DNA from: Achromobacter pestifer
GTDB lineage: Bacteria > Pseudomonadota > Gammaproteobacteria > Burkholderiales > Burkholderiaceae_B
Assembly (NCBI RefSeq): GCF_902859625.1
Contig: NZ_CADIJX010000001.1
Coordinates: 372,001-436,000, forward strand
Length of the DNA stretch: 64,000 nucleotides
Reading direction: 5' to 3'
In this document: positions 44,563 to 53,372 of the stretch, piece by piece
Layout: each line of letters begins with the position of its first letter
How positions within the stretch are numbered: position 1 is the stretch's first letter
Notes under the pieces: model-generated
The model's input: only the letters and a program-made list of their open reading frames with translations
The model's database searches: none
Told to the model about the DNA's origin: nothing
Translations under genes and position numbers: made by a program

Positions 44563-45783
44563 ATGTCCATCACCATTCCCATCCGCAATGACATGGGCGC
44601 ATCGCCGTCGCGCCTGCGCTTGCCTGCCGGCGCCACGCTGTCCAGCCTGCCGCCGTTGTCCATCTACGTCCACGTGCCCTGGTGCGTGCGCAAATGCCCG
44701 TATTGCGACTTCAATTCCCACGCTGCACCGGGTGAAATCCCCGAGCGCGCCTATCTGGACGCCTTGCGTTCCGACCTGGAACAGGCGCTGCCGTCCATCT
44801 GGGGCCGGCAGGTCGTGTCCGTCTTCATTGGCGGCGGCACACCCAGCCTGCTGTCGTCGGCCGGACTGGACGAATTGCTGGCCATGTTGCGGGCCTGTCT
44901 GAACCTTTGGCCGGACGCCGAAATCACCATGGAGGCCAACCCCGGCACCGCCGAGGCCAGCCGCTTCCGTGACTATGCCGCCAGCGGTGTGACGCGCTTC
45001 TCGCTGGGCATCCAGAGTTTTGATGATGCCCAATTGAAAAAGCTGGGGCGCATCCATGATGCCGAACAGGCCCGGGCGGCCATCGGCATGGCGCAGCGTG
45101 CCGTCTCTCGCGTGAACCTGGACATGATGTTCGCGTTGCCGGGCCAAACGCTTGCCGCCTGTGTGGACGATCTGCGCGAGGCCATTTCATTCGGCACCGA
45201 GCATCTGTCGCTGTATCACCTGACGATGGAACCCAACACCGTCTTCGCCAAATTCCCACCCGAGGAGTTGCCCGATGATGACACCAGTGCCGCCATGCAG
45301 GACGCGGTGGAAGCGGAACTGGCCGCCGCTGGCTTGGCCCGTTACGAGGTGTCCGCCTACGCCAAGCCGGGCGCCCGCTGCCGCCACAATCTGAACTACT
45401 GGGAGTTTGGCGACTATCTGGGCATAGGCCCCGGTGCGCACGGCAAGCTGTCATTCCACGACCGTATCGTGCGGGAGGCACGGCTGCGCAGCCCTGACTC
45501 CTGGATGCACGCCGCGATGGCCCGAGACGGCAGTCATCTGGCGGAAAGCCGCCAGGTTGGCCCGGACGAACTGCCTTTTGAATTCATGCTCAATGCGCTG
45601 CGGCTGAAGGACGGGGTGCCCAGCACGGCGTTCAACGAACGCACTGGCCTGTCGCTGGCCGCCATTGCGCACCAATTGGAGGCAGCCACCAAACGGGGCC
45701 TCCTGGATGGCGATCCGACCCGCTTGCGGGCGACGCCCTTGGGCTGGCGGTTCTTGAATGATCTCCAGGAAATGTTCCTGTAG
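44563..45783 (+). CDS. hemW: Radical SAM haem chaperone HemW
   Basis: A 406-residue radical-SAM protein with the iron-sulfur motif CVRKCPYC (Cys41, Cys45, Cys48), GGGTPSLLS, EANPGTAE, RFSLGIQSFDDAQLKKLGRIH, NLDMMFALPGQT and the HemN C-terminal domain (YEVSAYAKPG ... RHNLNYW, GIGPGAHGKL). HemW was long annotated as an oxygen-independent coproporphyrinogen oxidase but acts as a haem-binding chaperone; it lacks the extra cysteine of true HemN. AGGA lies seven bases before the ATG. It is cotranscribed with rdgB. Confidence 0.94.
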   Translation: MSITIPIRNDMGASPSRLRLPAGATLSSLPPLSIYVHVPWCVRKCPYCDFNSHAAPGEIPERAYLDALRSDLEQALPSIWGRQVVSVFIGGGTPSLLSSAGLDELLAMLRACLNLWPDAEITMEANPGTAEASRFRDYAASGVTRFSLGIQSFDDAQLKKLGRIHDAEQARAAIGMAQRAVSRVNLDMMFALPGQTLAACVDDLREAISFGTEHLSLYHLTMEPNTVFAKFPPEELPDDDTSAAMQDAVEAELAAAGLARYEVSAYAKPGARCRHNLNYWEFGDYLGIGPGAHGKLSFHDRIVREARLRSPDSWMHAAMARDGSHLAESRQVGPDELPFEFMLNALRLKDGVPSTAFNERTGLSLAAIAHQLEAATKRGLLDGDPTRLRATPLGWRFLNDLQEMFL

Positions 45784-45790
45784 CAGCCAG

Positions 45791-45838
45791 GCACCAACTT
45801 GGGGCAATCATGCCCCACTATTTGCACCAAAGTGGTGC
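45791..45838 (+). promoter_or_regulatory. Two NtrC-binding sites upstream of glnA
   Basis: GCACC-AAAGT-GGTGC (45824-45838) is a perfect NtrC dyad. A second copy, GCACC-AACTT-GGGGC (45791-45805), differs in one base. Their centres are 33 bases apart, about three helical turns, so two dimers could cooperate on one DNA face. They lie about 60-100 bases before the sigma-54 promoter. Confidence 0.8.
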
Positions 45839-45891
45839 TACATTTTTTTGTGACTGCGATGCCTTCCCCGGGGAATCCCGGGGGTAAAAGC

Positions 45892-45906
45892 TGGCACGCT
45901 TATTGC
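45892..45906 (+). promoter_or_regulatory. Sigma-54 promoter of glnA
   Basis: TGGCAC-N5-TTGC is a textbook -24/-12 sigma-54 element, 62 bases before the glnA start, with NtrC sites upstream. It supports nitrogen-controlled transcription of glnA. Confidence 0.88.
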
Positions 45907-45967
45907 TTCCCTCTTTTATGCCAGTCGAGAGGCAAAGCCCTCGACCCTTTTATCTAATGGAGATGAC

Positions 45968-47380
45968 ATGGCAAGCCCGAAAGACGTCCTGAAACAGATC
46001 GCCGATAACGAAGTCAAATTCGTGGATTTCCGCTTTACCGACACGGTTGGCCGTGAGCACCACGTTTCCGTGCCCACCAGCCAGATCGACGAAGACAAGC
46101 TGGAAAGCGGCCAGGCTTTCGACGGTTCGTCGATCCCGGGTTGGAAGGGCATCGAAGCTTCCGACATGCTGCTCATCCCCGACTGCTCCACGGGCAACCT
46201 GGATCCGTTCCGCGAAGAGCCGACGCTGATCCTGTCGTGCGACGTCGTTGAACCGTCGGACCTGAAGGGCTATGACCGCGACCCGCGTTCGCTGGCCAAG
46301 CGCGCCGAAGCCTACCTGAAGTCCTCCGGCCTGGGCGACACCGCCTACTTTGGTCCGGAACCCGAATTCTTCGTGTTCGACGGCGTGACCTGGAACACCG
46401 ACATGTCGGGCACGTTCGTCAAGATCAAGTCCGAAGAAGCTTCGTGGTCCAGCGGCCAGGAATTCGAAGGCGGCAACACCGGCCATCGTCCGCTCGTCAA
46501 GGGCGGCTACTTCCCCGTTCCGCCGGTTGATTCGTTCCAGGACATGCGCTCGGAAATGTGCCTGCTGATGGAACAAATGGGCGTGCCGGTTGAAGTGCAC
46601 CACCACGAAGTGGCCGGCGCCGGCCAGCTGGAAATCGGCACCAAGTTCAGCACGCTGGTTCAGCGCGCCGACTGGACGCAGATCGTCAAGTACGTGGTGC
46701 ACAACGTGGCCCACGCCTACGGCAAGACCGCGACCTTCATGCCCAAGCCCATCGTTGGCGACAACGGCTCTGGCATGCACGTGCACCAATCCATCTGGAA
46801 GGATGGCCAGAACCTGTTCGCGGGCAACGGCTACGCCGGCCTGTCGGAATTCGCGCTGTACTACATCGGCGGCATCATCAAGCACGCTCGCGCGCTGAAC
46901 GCCATCACCAACCCGGGCACGAACTCGTACAAGCGTTTGGTTCCGCACTACGAAGCGCCGGTCAAGCTGGCTTACTCGGCTCGCAACCGTTCGGCATCGA
47001 TCCGCATTCCGTACGTCGGCAACCCGAAGGGCCGCCGTGTTGAAGCGCGTTTCCCGGACCCGCTGGCCAACCCGTACCTGGCTTTCTCGGCCCTGATGAT
47101 GGCCGGCCTGGACGGCGTCCAGAACAAGATCCACCCGGGCGATCCGGCCGACAAGAACCTGTACGACCTGCCGCCGGAAGAAGACGCGAAGATCCCGACC
47201 GTGTGCTCCTCGCTGGAGCAGGCGCTGGAAGCCCTGGACCAGGACCGCGAGTTCCTGACCCGTGGCGGCGTCTTCAGCAACGACATGCTCAACGCCTACA
47301 TCGATTTGAAGATGAACGATGTGAATCGTCTGCGCATGACGACCCACCCGGTCGAATTCGACATGTACTACAGCCTCTGA
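45968..47380 (+). CDS. glnA: Glutamine synthetase type I
   Basis: A 470-residue GS-I beta subunit: N-terminal beta-grasp ([20 protein letters not shown]), [19 protein letters not shown], metal and substrate segments [10 protein letters not shown] and [19 protein letters not shown], split here: [15 protein letters not shown] segment [14 protein letters not shown] and the adenylylation site Tyr399 in [10 protein letters not shown]. It makes glutamine from glutamate, ammonia and ATP as a dodecamer and is switched by adenylylation. GGAGA precedes the ATG. Expression is set by the NtrC sites and sigma-54 promoter upstream, and ntrBC follow, the classical arrangement. Confidence 0.98.
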   Translation: MASPKDVLKQIADNEVKFVDFRFTDTVGREHHVSVPTSQIDEDKLESGQAFDGSSIPGWKGIEASDMLLIPDCSTGNLDPFREEPTLILSCDVVEPSDLKGYDRDPRSLAKRAEAYLKSSGLGDTAYFGPEPEFFVFDGVTWNTDMSGTFVKIKSEEASWSSGQEFEGGNTGHRPLVKGGYFPVPPVDSFQDMRSEMCLLMEQMGVPVEVHHHEVAGAGQLEIGTKFSTLVQRADWTQIVKYVVHNVAHAYGKTATFMPKPIVGDNGSGMHVHQSIWKDGQNLFAGNGYAGLSEFALYYIGGIIKHARALNAITNPGTNSYKRLVPHYEAPVKLAYSARNRSASIRIPYVGNPKGRRVEARFPDPLANPYLAFSALMMAGLDGVQNKIHPGDPADKNLYDLPPEEDAKIPTVCSSLEQALEALDQDREFLTRGGVFSNDMLNAYIDLKMNDVNRLRMTTHPVEFDMYYSL

Positions 47381-47573
47381 TTCGTTAGAGGCTGTGGCGG
47401 GGGGGAGCGCGATGATGTAGGCAGAAACCAGGGCCCACACCACGCGCACCACCCGGTCGCGGCTCGACGGTTTGTCCGTCAGGCGTCATGCCTGGCGGGC
47501 AGGGCGCCGGGTTCCGGCGCCGCCGACGCGGGCGCGTTCCGCTTTCCCCCCTGTCATTCGGGTACGTTGAAAA

Positions 47574-48638
47574 ATGAATGTAGAAGCTCTCGATCTGCTT
47601 GCCACGTCCGTTTTCCTGGTCAACGAACGCGGCCACATTGAATACGCCAACGCGGCCGCCGAAGATCTGTTCGGCCGTTCGCGCAAGCAACTCAGCGGGC
47701 ACTCCGCCGCCACGCTGTTCGACACCCCAGAAAATATCCAGTCTTCCATCGACCGCGCTGCGGGCGGACGGTATGCCGACGTCAGGCAATTGGCCTCGTT
47801 GCGCCGCGCTGCCGCCTCCGTGGAAGTCGCCGTCACGACGGTGGGACTGTCGGGCCAACGCTGGCCGGTGTTGATAGAAACCCGCGAGATCGAACAGCGC
47901 GTGCTGGCCGACCGCAATCATCGCCTGGTTGATGAAATTGAAGCTCACCGTGAGCTGCTGCGCAATCTGGCGCACGAAGTGAAGAATCCCCTGGGCGGGT
48001 TGCGCGGCGCCGCGCAATTGCTCGAGGCCGAGCTGCCCAGTGCGGCACTGGCTGAATACACCCAAGTCATTATTTCCGAAGCCGACCGCTTGCAGGCGCT
48101 GGTGGACCGCTTGAGCGGCCCGCAACGTGTGCCGCTGAATGCGCGGCCGGTGAACATCCATGAGATCTGCGAGCGTGTTTGCGCGCTGATCCAGGCCGAA
48201 TTCCGCAATGACGTCACGATTCTGCGTGACTACGATGCGTCGGTTCCCGATTTGAAGGGCGATGCCGCCCGTCTGATGCAGGCCGTCCTGAATGTGGCGC
48301 GCAACGCCGCGCAGGAACTGGTCGCGCGGCCCGTGGGGCCCAAGACGGAGCCGGGCGTGGTGACGCTGCGTACCCGCGTGGCGCGTCAGGTCATGCTGGC
48401 GCATCGCCAACACCGGCTGGCGCTGGTGTTGTCCATCATCGATAACGGTCCCGGCGTGCCGGACCACATCCGCGACCGCATTTTCCATCCGCTGGTCACG
48501 GCCAGGGCGGGAGGCACGGGCTTGGGCCTGAGCCTGGCCCAGGACTTCGTGCAGCAGCACGGCGGCATCATCGAATTTGAATCCCGACCCGGGCGTACCG
48601 AGTTTCGCCTGGTCCTACCGATGGAGCCCGCACACTGA
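47574..48638 (+). CDS. ntrB: Nitrogen regulation sensor kinase NtrB
   Basis: A 354-residue soluble histidine kinase: N-terminal PAS domain (about 5-110; SVFLVNERGHIEYANAAAEDLFGRS, split here: NERGHIEYANAAAE), H-box NLAHEVKNPLGG with phospho-acceptor His134, and catalytic ATPase motifs (NVARNAAQEL, DNGPGVPDHIRDRIFHPLVT, GTGLGLSLAQ). It phosphorylates NtrC under nitrogen limitation and is turned into a phosphatase by PII. No membrane segment, as expected. The 193-bp gap from glnA (47381-47573) shows no gene or clear terminator. Its last base overlaps the ntrC start. Confidence 0.95.
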   Translation: MNVEALDLLATSVFLVNERGHIEYANAAAEDLFGRSRKQLSGHSAATLFDTPENIQSSIDRAAGGRYADVRQLASLRRAAASVEVAVTTVGLSGQRWPVLIETREIEQRVLADRNHRLVDEIEAHRELLRNLAHEVKNPLGGLRGAAQLLEAELPSAALAEYTQVIISEADRLQALVDRLSGPQRVPLNARPVNIHEICERVCALIQAEFRNDVTILRDYDASVPDLKGDAARLMQAVLNVARNAAQELVARPVGPKTEPGVVTLRTRVARQVMLAHRQHRLALVLSIIDNGPGVPDHIRDRIFHPLVTARAGGTGLGLSLAQDFVQQHGGIIEFESRPGRTEFRLVLPMEPAH

Positions 48639-50131
48639 TGAAACCCGTATGGATCGTCGACGACGACCAGGCCATCCGCTGGGTCCTCGAAAAGGCCCTG
48701 GCCCGCGCTGGTGTCCCCACCCGCAGTTTTTCCCAATCGGCCGACGTGCTGGAAGCGCTGTCGCGCGAAACGCCCGTTGCCTTGGTGTCCGATATCCGCA
48801 TGCCCGGCGGCAACGGCCTGGAGCTGTTGCGCCAGCTTAAAGAGCGGCATCCCGGTTTGCCGGTCATCGTGATGACCGCCTTTGCCGATCTGGACAGCAC
48901 TGTTTCCGCTTTTCAGGGCGGCGCGTTCGACTACCTGGCCAAACCGTTCGATGTGAACGAAGCCGTCGCGCTGATTCAGCGCGCCATGCAGGAATCCACG
49001 CAGCCGGAAAGTCCCGAAGGGCAGGGCGAGTCCGCGCAGAACAACGAACGTTGGATGATGACGCAGTCATCCTCCACCGCCATGCAGGAAGTGTTTCGCG
49101 CCATTGGCCGGCTGGCTCAGTCGAAGGTGACCGTGCTGATCACCGGTGAATCCGGTACCGGCAAGGAACTGGTGGCCCGTGCGCTGCACGGCCACGGCGT
49201 GCGCGCCAGCGGCCCCTTTGTGGCACTGAACGCGGCGGCCATTCCGCGTGATCTGCTTGAGGCCGAACTGTTCGGCCATGAACGCGGCGCGTTCACGGGC
49301 GCCAACAACCTGCGCCGTGGCCGCTTCGAGGAAGCGCACGGTGGCACGTTGTTCCTGGACGAAATCGGCGATATGCCGATTGAATTGCAGACGCGCCTGT
49401 TGCGTGTGCTGGCTGAAGGCAGCTTCTACCGTGTCGGTGGCGCACAGCCGGTGCGCGTGGATGTACGCATCGTCGCCGCCACGCACCAGCCGCTGGAACA
49501 GCGCGTGGAACAAGGCTTGTTCCGCGAGGACTTGTTCCATCGCCTGAACGTGATCCGCCTGCGCCTGCCGCCCTTGCGCGAACGGGTGGAAGACATTCCT
49601 GCGCTGGCTCAACATTTCCTGACCGCCAGCGCCCGCACGCTGGGCGTGCCGGTCAAGCGCCTGACTCCTGACGCGCTGGCCGTGCTGACCAAGTTCGACT
49701 TTCCGGGCAATGTCCGGCAACTGGAGAACTTCTGCCACTGGCTGACGGTGATGGCACCCGGCCAGACGGTCGACCGCCAGGATCTCCCGCCGGAGATCCG
49801 TGCGTTGGAACATCAGCAGCAGGCGGGGCCGGCCTCGTCTCGCCTGGCGCCCTCGGTGCCCGGCATCGGTACGGTAGTGCAAGCCTCGGCATCCCAGGAG
49901 GACGGGGCACCGCGCAACTGGCAGGATTCTTTGCTGCGTGACGCGCAATATCGACTGGAACGCGGCGAACCGGCAGTGATGGCCACGCTGACGCGCCAGT
50001 TTGAGAAGATCCTGCTGCAAAGCGCCCTGGATGCCAGCCGTGGCCGTCGCGTCGAAGCCGCATCCCGCTTGGGAATCGGCCGGAATACGATCACGCGCAA
50101 GCTGCGGGAATTGGGGATTGAGGACGAGTGA
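48638..50131 (+). CDS. ntrC: Nitrogen regulation response regulator NtrC
   Basis: A 497-residue sigma-54 activator: receiver domain with Asp52 in LVSDIRMPGG, AAA+ domain with Walker A GESGTGKE, the sigma-54 contact loop GAFTGA, Walker B TLFLDEIGDMP and R-finger region, and a C-terminal Fis-type helix-turn-helix (EAASRLGIGRNTITRKLREL). Phosphorylated NtrC activates glnA and other nitrogen genes from sigma-54 promoters; sites upstream of glnA here match it. The start overlaps the ntrB stop by one base. Eighteen bases downstream begins a cluster of palindromic repeats. Confidence 0.96.
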   Translation: MKPVWIVDDDQAIRWVLEKALARAGVPTRSFSQSADVLEALSRETPVALVSDIRMPGGNGLELLRQLKERHPGLPVIVMTAFADLDSTVSAFQGGAFDYLAKPFDVNEAVALIQRAMQESTQPESPEGQGESAQNNERWMMTQSSSTAMQEVFRAIGRLAQSKVTVLITGESGTGKELVARALHGHGVRASGPFVALNAAAIPRDLLEAELFGHERGAFTGANNLRRGRFEEAHGGTLFLDEIGDMPIELQTRLLRVLAEGSFYRVGGAQPVRVDVRIVAATHQPLEQRVEQGLFREDLFHRLNVIRLRLPPLRERVEDIPALAQHFLTASARTLGVPVKRLTPDALAVLTKFDFPGNVRQLENFCHWLTVMAPGQTVDRQDLPPEIRALEHQQQAGPASSRLAPSVPGIGTVVQASASQEDGAPRNWQDSLLRDAQYRLERGEPAVMATLTRQFEKILLQSALDASRGRRVEAASRLGIGRNTITRKLRELGIEDE

Positions 50132-50148
50132 TTTTGGGGTGGGGGGGT

Positions 50149-50214
50149 GATGGGTTGCGCGCGTTTGGGAGCTGCATTTTTGGCTGATGCTTGGCGCGCT
50201 ACACCCATCCTACG
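50149..50214 (-). repeat. 66-bp palindromic element, copy C (tandem unit 1)
   Basis: Starts GATGGGTTGCGCGCG and ends GCGCTACACCCATCCTACG, the same ends and the same 66-bp length as copy B at 37326. It is the first of three direct copies spaced exactly 81 bases apart (66 + 15). Confidence 0.88.
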
Positions 50215-50229
50215 GCGCGGCTGCTTGCT

Positions 50230-50295
50230 GATGGGTTGCGCGCGTTGGGGGTCTGCATTCTTGGCCGATGCTCGGCGCGCTACACCCATCCTACG
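50230..50295 (-). repeat. 66-bp palindromic element, copy D (tandem unit 2)
   Basis: Second direct copy, with the same orientation as C and near-identical centre (GTCTGCATTCTTGGCCGATG versus GCTGCATTTTTGGCTGATG). The 15-base spacer before it reads GCGCGGCTGCTTGCT. Confidence 0.88.
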
Positions 50296-50310
50296 ATTCG
50301 GCGGCTTGCA

Positions 50311-50376
50311 GATGGGTTGCGCGCGTTTGGGAGCTGCATTCTTGGTTGATGCTTGGCGCGCTACACCCATCCTACG
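50311..50376 (-). repeat. 66-bp palindromic element, copy E (tandem unit 3)
   Basis: Third direct copy, centre GAGCTGCATTCTTGGTTGATG, closest to copy C. The spacer before it is ATTCGGCGGCTTGCA. Because 81 is a multiple of three, open frames repeat in 27-residue units on both strands, but these are not genes. Confidence 0.88.
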
Positions 50377-50392
50377 AAGCTAGGCCTTCGCC

Positions 50393-50458
50393 CGTAGGAT
50401 GGGTGTAGCGCGAGAATCTGTTCGCAAGACATCCCATCTTCAGCGCGCGCAACCCATC
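50393..50458 (+). repeat. 66-bp palindromic element, copy F (inverted)
   Basis: Starts CGTAGGATGGGTGTAGCGCG and ends GCGCGCAACCCATC, opposite in orientation to C, D and E and the same as copy A. Its centre differs from all others. It merges at its end into a 22-bp tandem duplication. Confidence 0.88.
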
Positions 50459-50494
50459 ACCCCATCCCCAGCAACCCATCACCCCATCCCCAGC
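50451..50494. repeat. 22-bp exact tandem duplication at the end of copy F, overlapping the lysR stop
   Basis: The 22-base unit that begins AACCCATCACCCC is present twice without change (50451-50472 and 50473-50494). The first eight bases are the end of copy F. The stop codon of the minus-strand LysR gene (50479-50481) lies inside the second unit, so the last codons of that gene come from repeat DNA. Confidence 0.85.
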
Positions 50495-51393
50495 AAGCTC
50501 TCACACAACCGCGGTGATTTCAGCTTTTGCAGCCACCACTTCAACGCTTCCCCCGGCGGCTCGGCCCGCCAGGCATAGGCCACATGTTCCGTCAGGGACA
50601 TGCCTTCATCCGTCTCGCACACCACCAATAATCCCTGCGACAAGTACGGTGCGGCCAATGTCATCGGCAAATAGCCGCAGCCCAGGCCGCGAACCTGCGC
50701 TTCCACCTTGGCCTGCATGGTCGCCATCACCAGCGTTGGCTGGTCCGCCAGAATGCCGCGCGATTGGGGCGGCAGATTGCGTGACGTATCGGCCACCACC
50801 ACCGCGCAATAACGGGTGATATCCGCCCGGCTGAGCGGCTGCGGCAGCGACGCCAGCGGATGGTGTGCAGCCACGCAGAAGGCGAATTGCGTCAGCCCGA
50901 TGGCCTGTGAACGATAGGGTCCTGTCGGCTCGCCCGCCGCGCCCGCGCCAATGACAAGGTCCGCGCGACCCGAGGTCAGCGCATCCCAATTACCACTTAG
51001 CACTTCGCTGGAAAACCGCAGCGTCGTGGCGCTGCCGACCGCCTGAAACTCATCGATCAGGTCGTACAGCGGCCGCCAGGGCAGCACCGCACTGACGGCG
51101 ATGCGTAGCTCGACCTCCCAGCCGGTTGCGATGCGTTTGACCCGGCAGGCCAGATCGTCCAACGATTGCAGGACATGGCGCCCATCCTTGAGCAGGGCTT
51201 CGCCCGCCGGGGTCAACAGCGCACGGTGCCCCGATCGGTCGAATAGCAGCACGTCCAGCCCGTCCTCCAGCTTGCGGATCGAGTAAGTCACGGCGGACGG
51301 CACCTTGCCGAGTTCGCGGGCTGCCTTGGCGAAGCTGCCGTGGCGCGCGATGGCGTCCACCAGGATGAGCAATTCAGGAGTAATGGGCTGCAT
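50479..51393 (-). CDS. LysR-family transcriptional regulator
   Basis: A 304-residue regulator with helix-turn-helix at the N-terminus (LLILVDAIARHGSFAKAARE, then PSAVTYSIRKLEDGL and LFDRSGHRALLTPAGEALL) and an effector domain from about residue 90. It is divergent from the first pirin gene, with a LysR-type box at 51417-51431, so control of the pirins is likely. Pairing of such a regulator with pirins is common in beta-proteobacteria. Its last five codons and stop fall in the 22-bp tandem repeat, so the C-terminus may have been altered by the repeat cluster. Confidence 0.93.
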   Translation of the reverse strand: MQPITPELLILVDAIARHGSFAKAARELGKVPSAVTYSIRKLEDGLDVLLFDRSGHRALLTPAGEALLKDGRHVLQSLDDLACRVKRIATGWEVELRIAVSAVLPWRPLYDLIDEFQAVGSATTLRFSSEVLSGNWDALTSGRADLVIGAGAAGEPTGPYRSQAIGLTQFAFCVAAHHPLASLPQPLSRADITRYCAVVVADTSRNLPPQSRGILADQPTLVMATMQAKVEAQVRGLGCGYLPMTLAAPYLSQGLLVVCETDEGMSLTEHVAYAWRAEPPGEALKWWLQKLKSPRLCESLLGMG

Positions 51394-51416
51394 GGGCGGG
51401 GGCCGAAAAATAGACG

Positions 51417-51431
51417 TTCAAAATATTTGAA
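51417..51431. promoter_or_regulatory. LysR-type operator box before the pirin genes
   Basis: TTCAAA-ATA-TTTGAA is an inverted repeat with six-base arms and contains the T-N11-A core of LysR boxes. It lies 24 bases before the lysR start and 146 before the first pirin gene, in a gap (51394-51576) with no other gene. Confidence 0.6.
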
Positions 51432-51576
51432 TGATTTCGTCAAAATATAGCGCCAAAACGCGGGCCAGACACGCGCAGAATATCACTCATGCCAAGGGTG
51501 TAGCGAAGACGGCAAGGAAGAAGAGCCAGGCGCCATACCCTTTAACTCATTCATATTATTGAAACAGGAGTCCACA

Positions 51577-52275
<699 letters not shown>

Positions 52276-52283
52276 TGCCTGAG

Positions 52284-52318
52284 GCCGGGCGGACAGACGT
52301 TCCGTCCGGCTTGTTTTT
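52284..52318 (+). terminator. Terminator after the first pirin gene
   Basis: GCCGGGCGGAC can pair with GTCCGGC, leaving a bulge, and is followed by TTGTTTTT. It would limit readthrough into the second pirin gene. Confidence 0.55.
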
Positions 52319-52375
52319 GATCCGGCCGTTGGGCCTTAACATGGCCGTTGGCCTATTCATGCGGAGCGTTACATC

Positions 52376-53281
52376 ATGTCTACTTTGTCCGATGCAGGCG
52401 AAAGCCAGATTGAAACCATCGTGGTGCCGCGCACCAGCGACTTGGGCGGCTTTTCCGTCCGCCGCGCGATACCGTCGGCGCAACGCCGCACCGTGGGGCC
52501 GTTCGTGTTTCTAGACCACATGGGCCCGGTGGAATTTGATGCCGGCTCTGGCATCGATGTGCGCCCGCACCCCCATATCGGCTTGTCCACCGTCACCTAC
52601 CTGTATGAAGGGTCAATGGTGCACCGCGACGGCGCGGGCAATACGCAGACCATCTTGCCTGGCGAAGTGAACTGGATGACCGCAGGACGTGGCATTGTCC
52701 ATTCTGAACGTTCATCGCCTGAAAGCCGCCAGGCCGCGCAGCGGCTCTGTGGCCTACAGATCTGGGTGGGCTTGCCGAAGGCGCATGAAGAAACGGACCC
52801 CGGCTTTACCCATTACGGGCTGGATGCTCAGCCAGTGGTGGAAGGCGAGGGCGTGCGTGCCCAGGTGGTGGCGGGTTCGCTGTTCGGCAAGACCTCATCC
52901 GTCAAGACGCTGTCGCCGCTGTTTTACGGGGATCTGCAATTGCAGGCGGGCGCCACCACGGTGCTGCCGGCCGAACACGAAGAGCGCGCCGCCTATCTGG
53001 CCCAAGGCTCAGTTGAAATCGACGGACAAGTTTTTGAAAGCGGCCGCTTGGTGGTGTTTGCCCCTGGCCGGCCCGTGCAGATCCGTGCCGTCACCGCCGC
53101 GCGTTTCGCGGTGCTGGGTGGCGAGCCCCTGGATGGTCCGCGTTTTGTCTGGTGGAACTTTGTGTCCAGCAACAAGGACCGCATCGAACAGGCCAAGCAA
53201 GATTGGCAACGCACCCGTTTCGACCAGATCGTGCCGGGCGATGAAACGGAATTCATTCCCTTGCCCGAGCCGCGTGCCTGA
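52376..53281 (+). CDS. Pirin-family protein (second copy, longer type)
   Basis: A 301-residue bicupin of the larger pirin type. Ligands His65 and His67 are in RPHPHIGLSTVTYLYEGSM and His109 and Glu111 in TAGRGIVHSERS; the tail FVWWNFVSSNKDRIEQAKQDW is characteristic of this group. It differs from the first pirin in length and sequence, so the pair is not a recent tandem duplication. It may share the LysR control region, although a terminator separates them. No enzymatic substrate is known. Confidence 0.93.
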   Translation: MSTLSDAGESQIETIVVPRTSDLGGFSVRRAIPSAQRRTVGPFVFLDHMGPVEFDAGSGIDVRPHPHIGLSTVTYLYEGSMVHRDGAGNTQTILPGEVNWMTAGRGIVHSERSSPESRQAAQRLCGLQIWVGLPKAHEETDPGFTHYGLDAQPVVEGEGVRAQVVAGSLFGKTSSVKTLSPLFYGDLQLQAGATTVLPAEHEERAAYLAQGSVEIDGQVFESGRLVVFAPGRPVQIRAVTAARFAVLGGEPLDGPRFVWWNFVSSNKDRIEQAKQDWQRTRFDQIVPGDETEFIPLPEPRA

Positions 53282-53304
53282 TAGCCACTGATGTGATCTT
53301 CCCG

Positions 53305-53329
53305 CTGCCGCGCAAGCCCTGCGCGGCAG
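53305..53329. terminator. 10-bp perfect hairpin between the second pirin and the Bug gene
   Basis: CTGCCGCGCA and TGCGCGGCAG pair around a five-base loop. No T-run follows on either strand, so it may be a pausing or mRNA-end hairpin. Confidence 0.5.
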
Positions 53330-53372
53330 TATGATGCGCCTCCAAACCTTGATAACAACAGGATGGAGACAC

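Noticed and set aside
50149..50376. CRISPR-like array
   Set aside because: The units are three copies of 66 bp with two 15-bp spacers of similar sequence, and there are no cas genes. Repeats are longer than spacers and palindromic throughout.
50147..50383. 78-residue plus-strand ORF with a 27-residue periodic sequence
   Set aside because: It is the translation of three palindromic elements in 81-bp register; 81 is a multiple of three, so the frame stays open by chance of the repeat.
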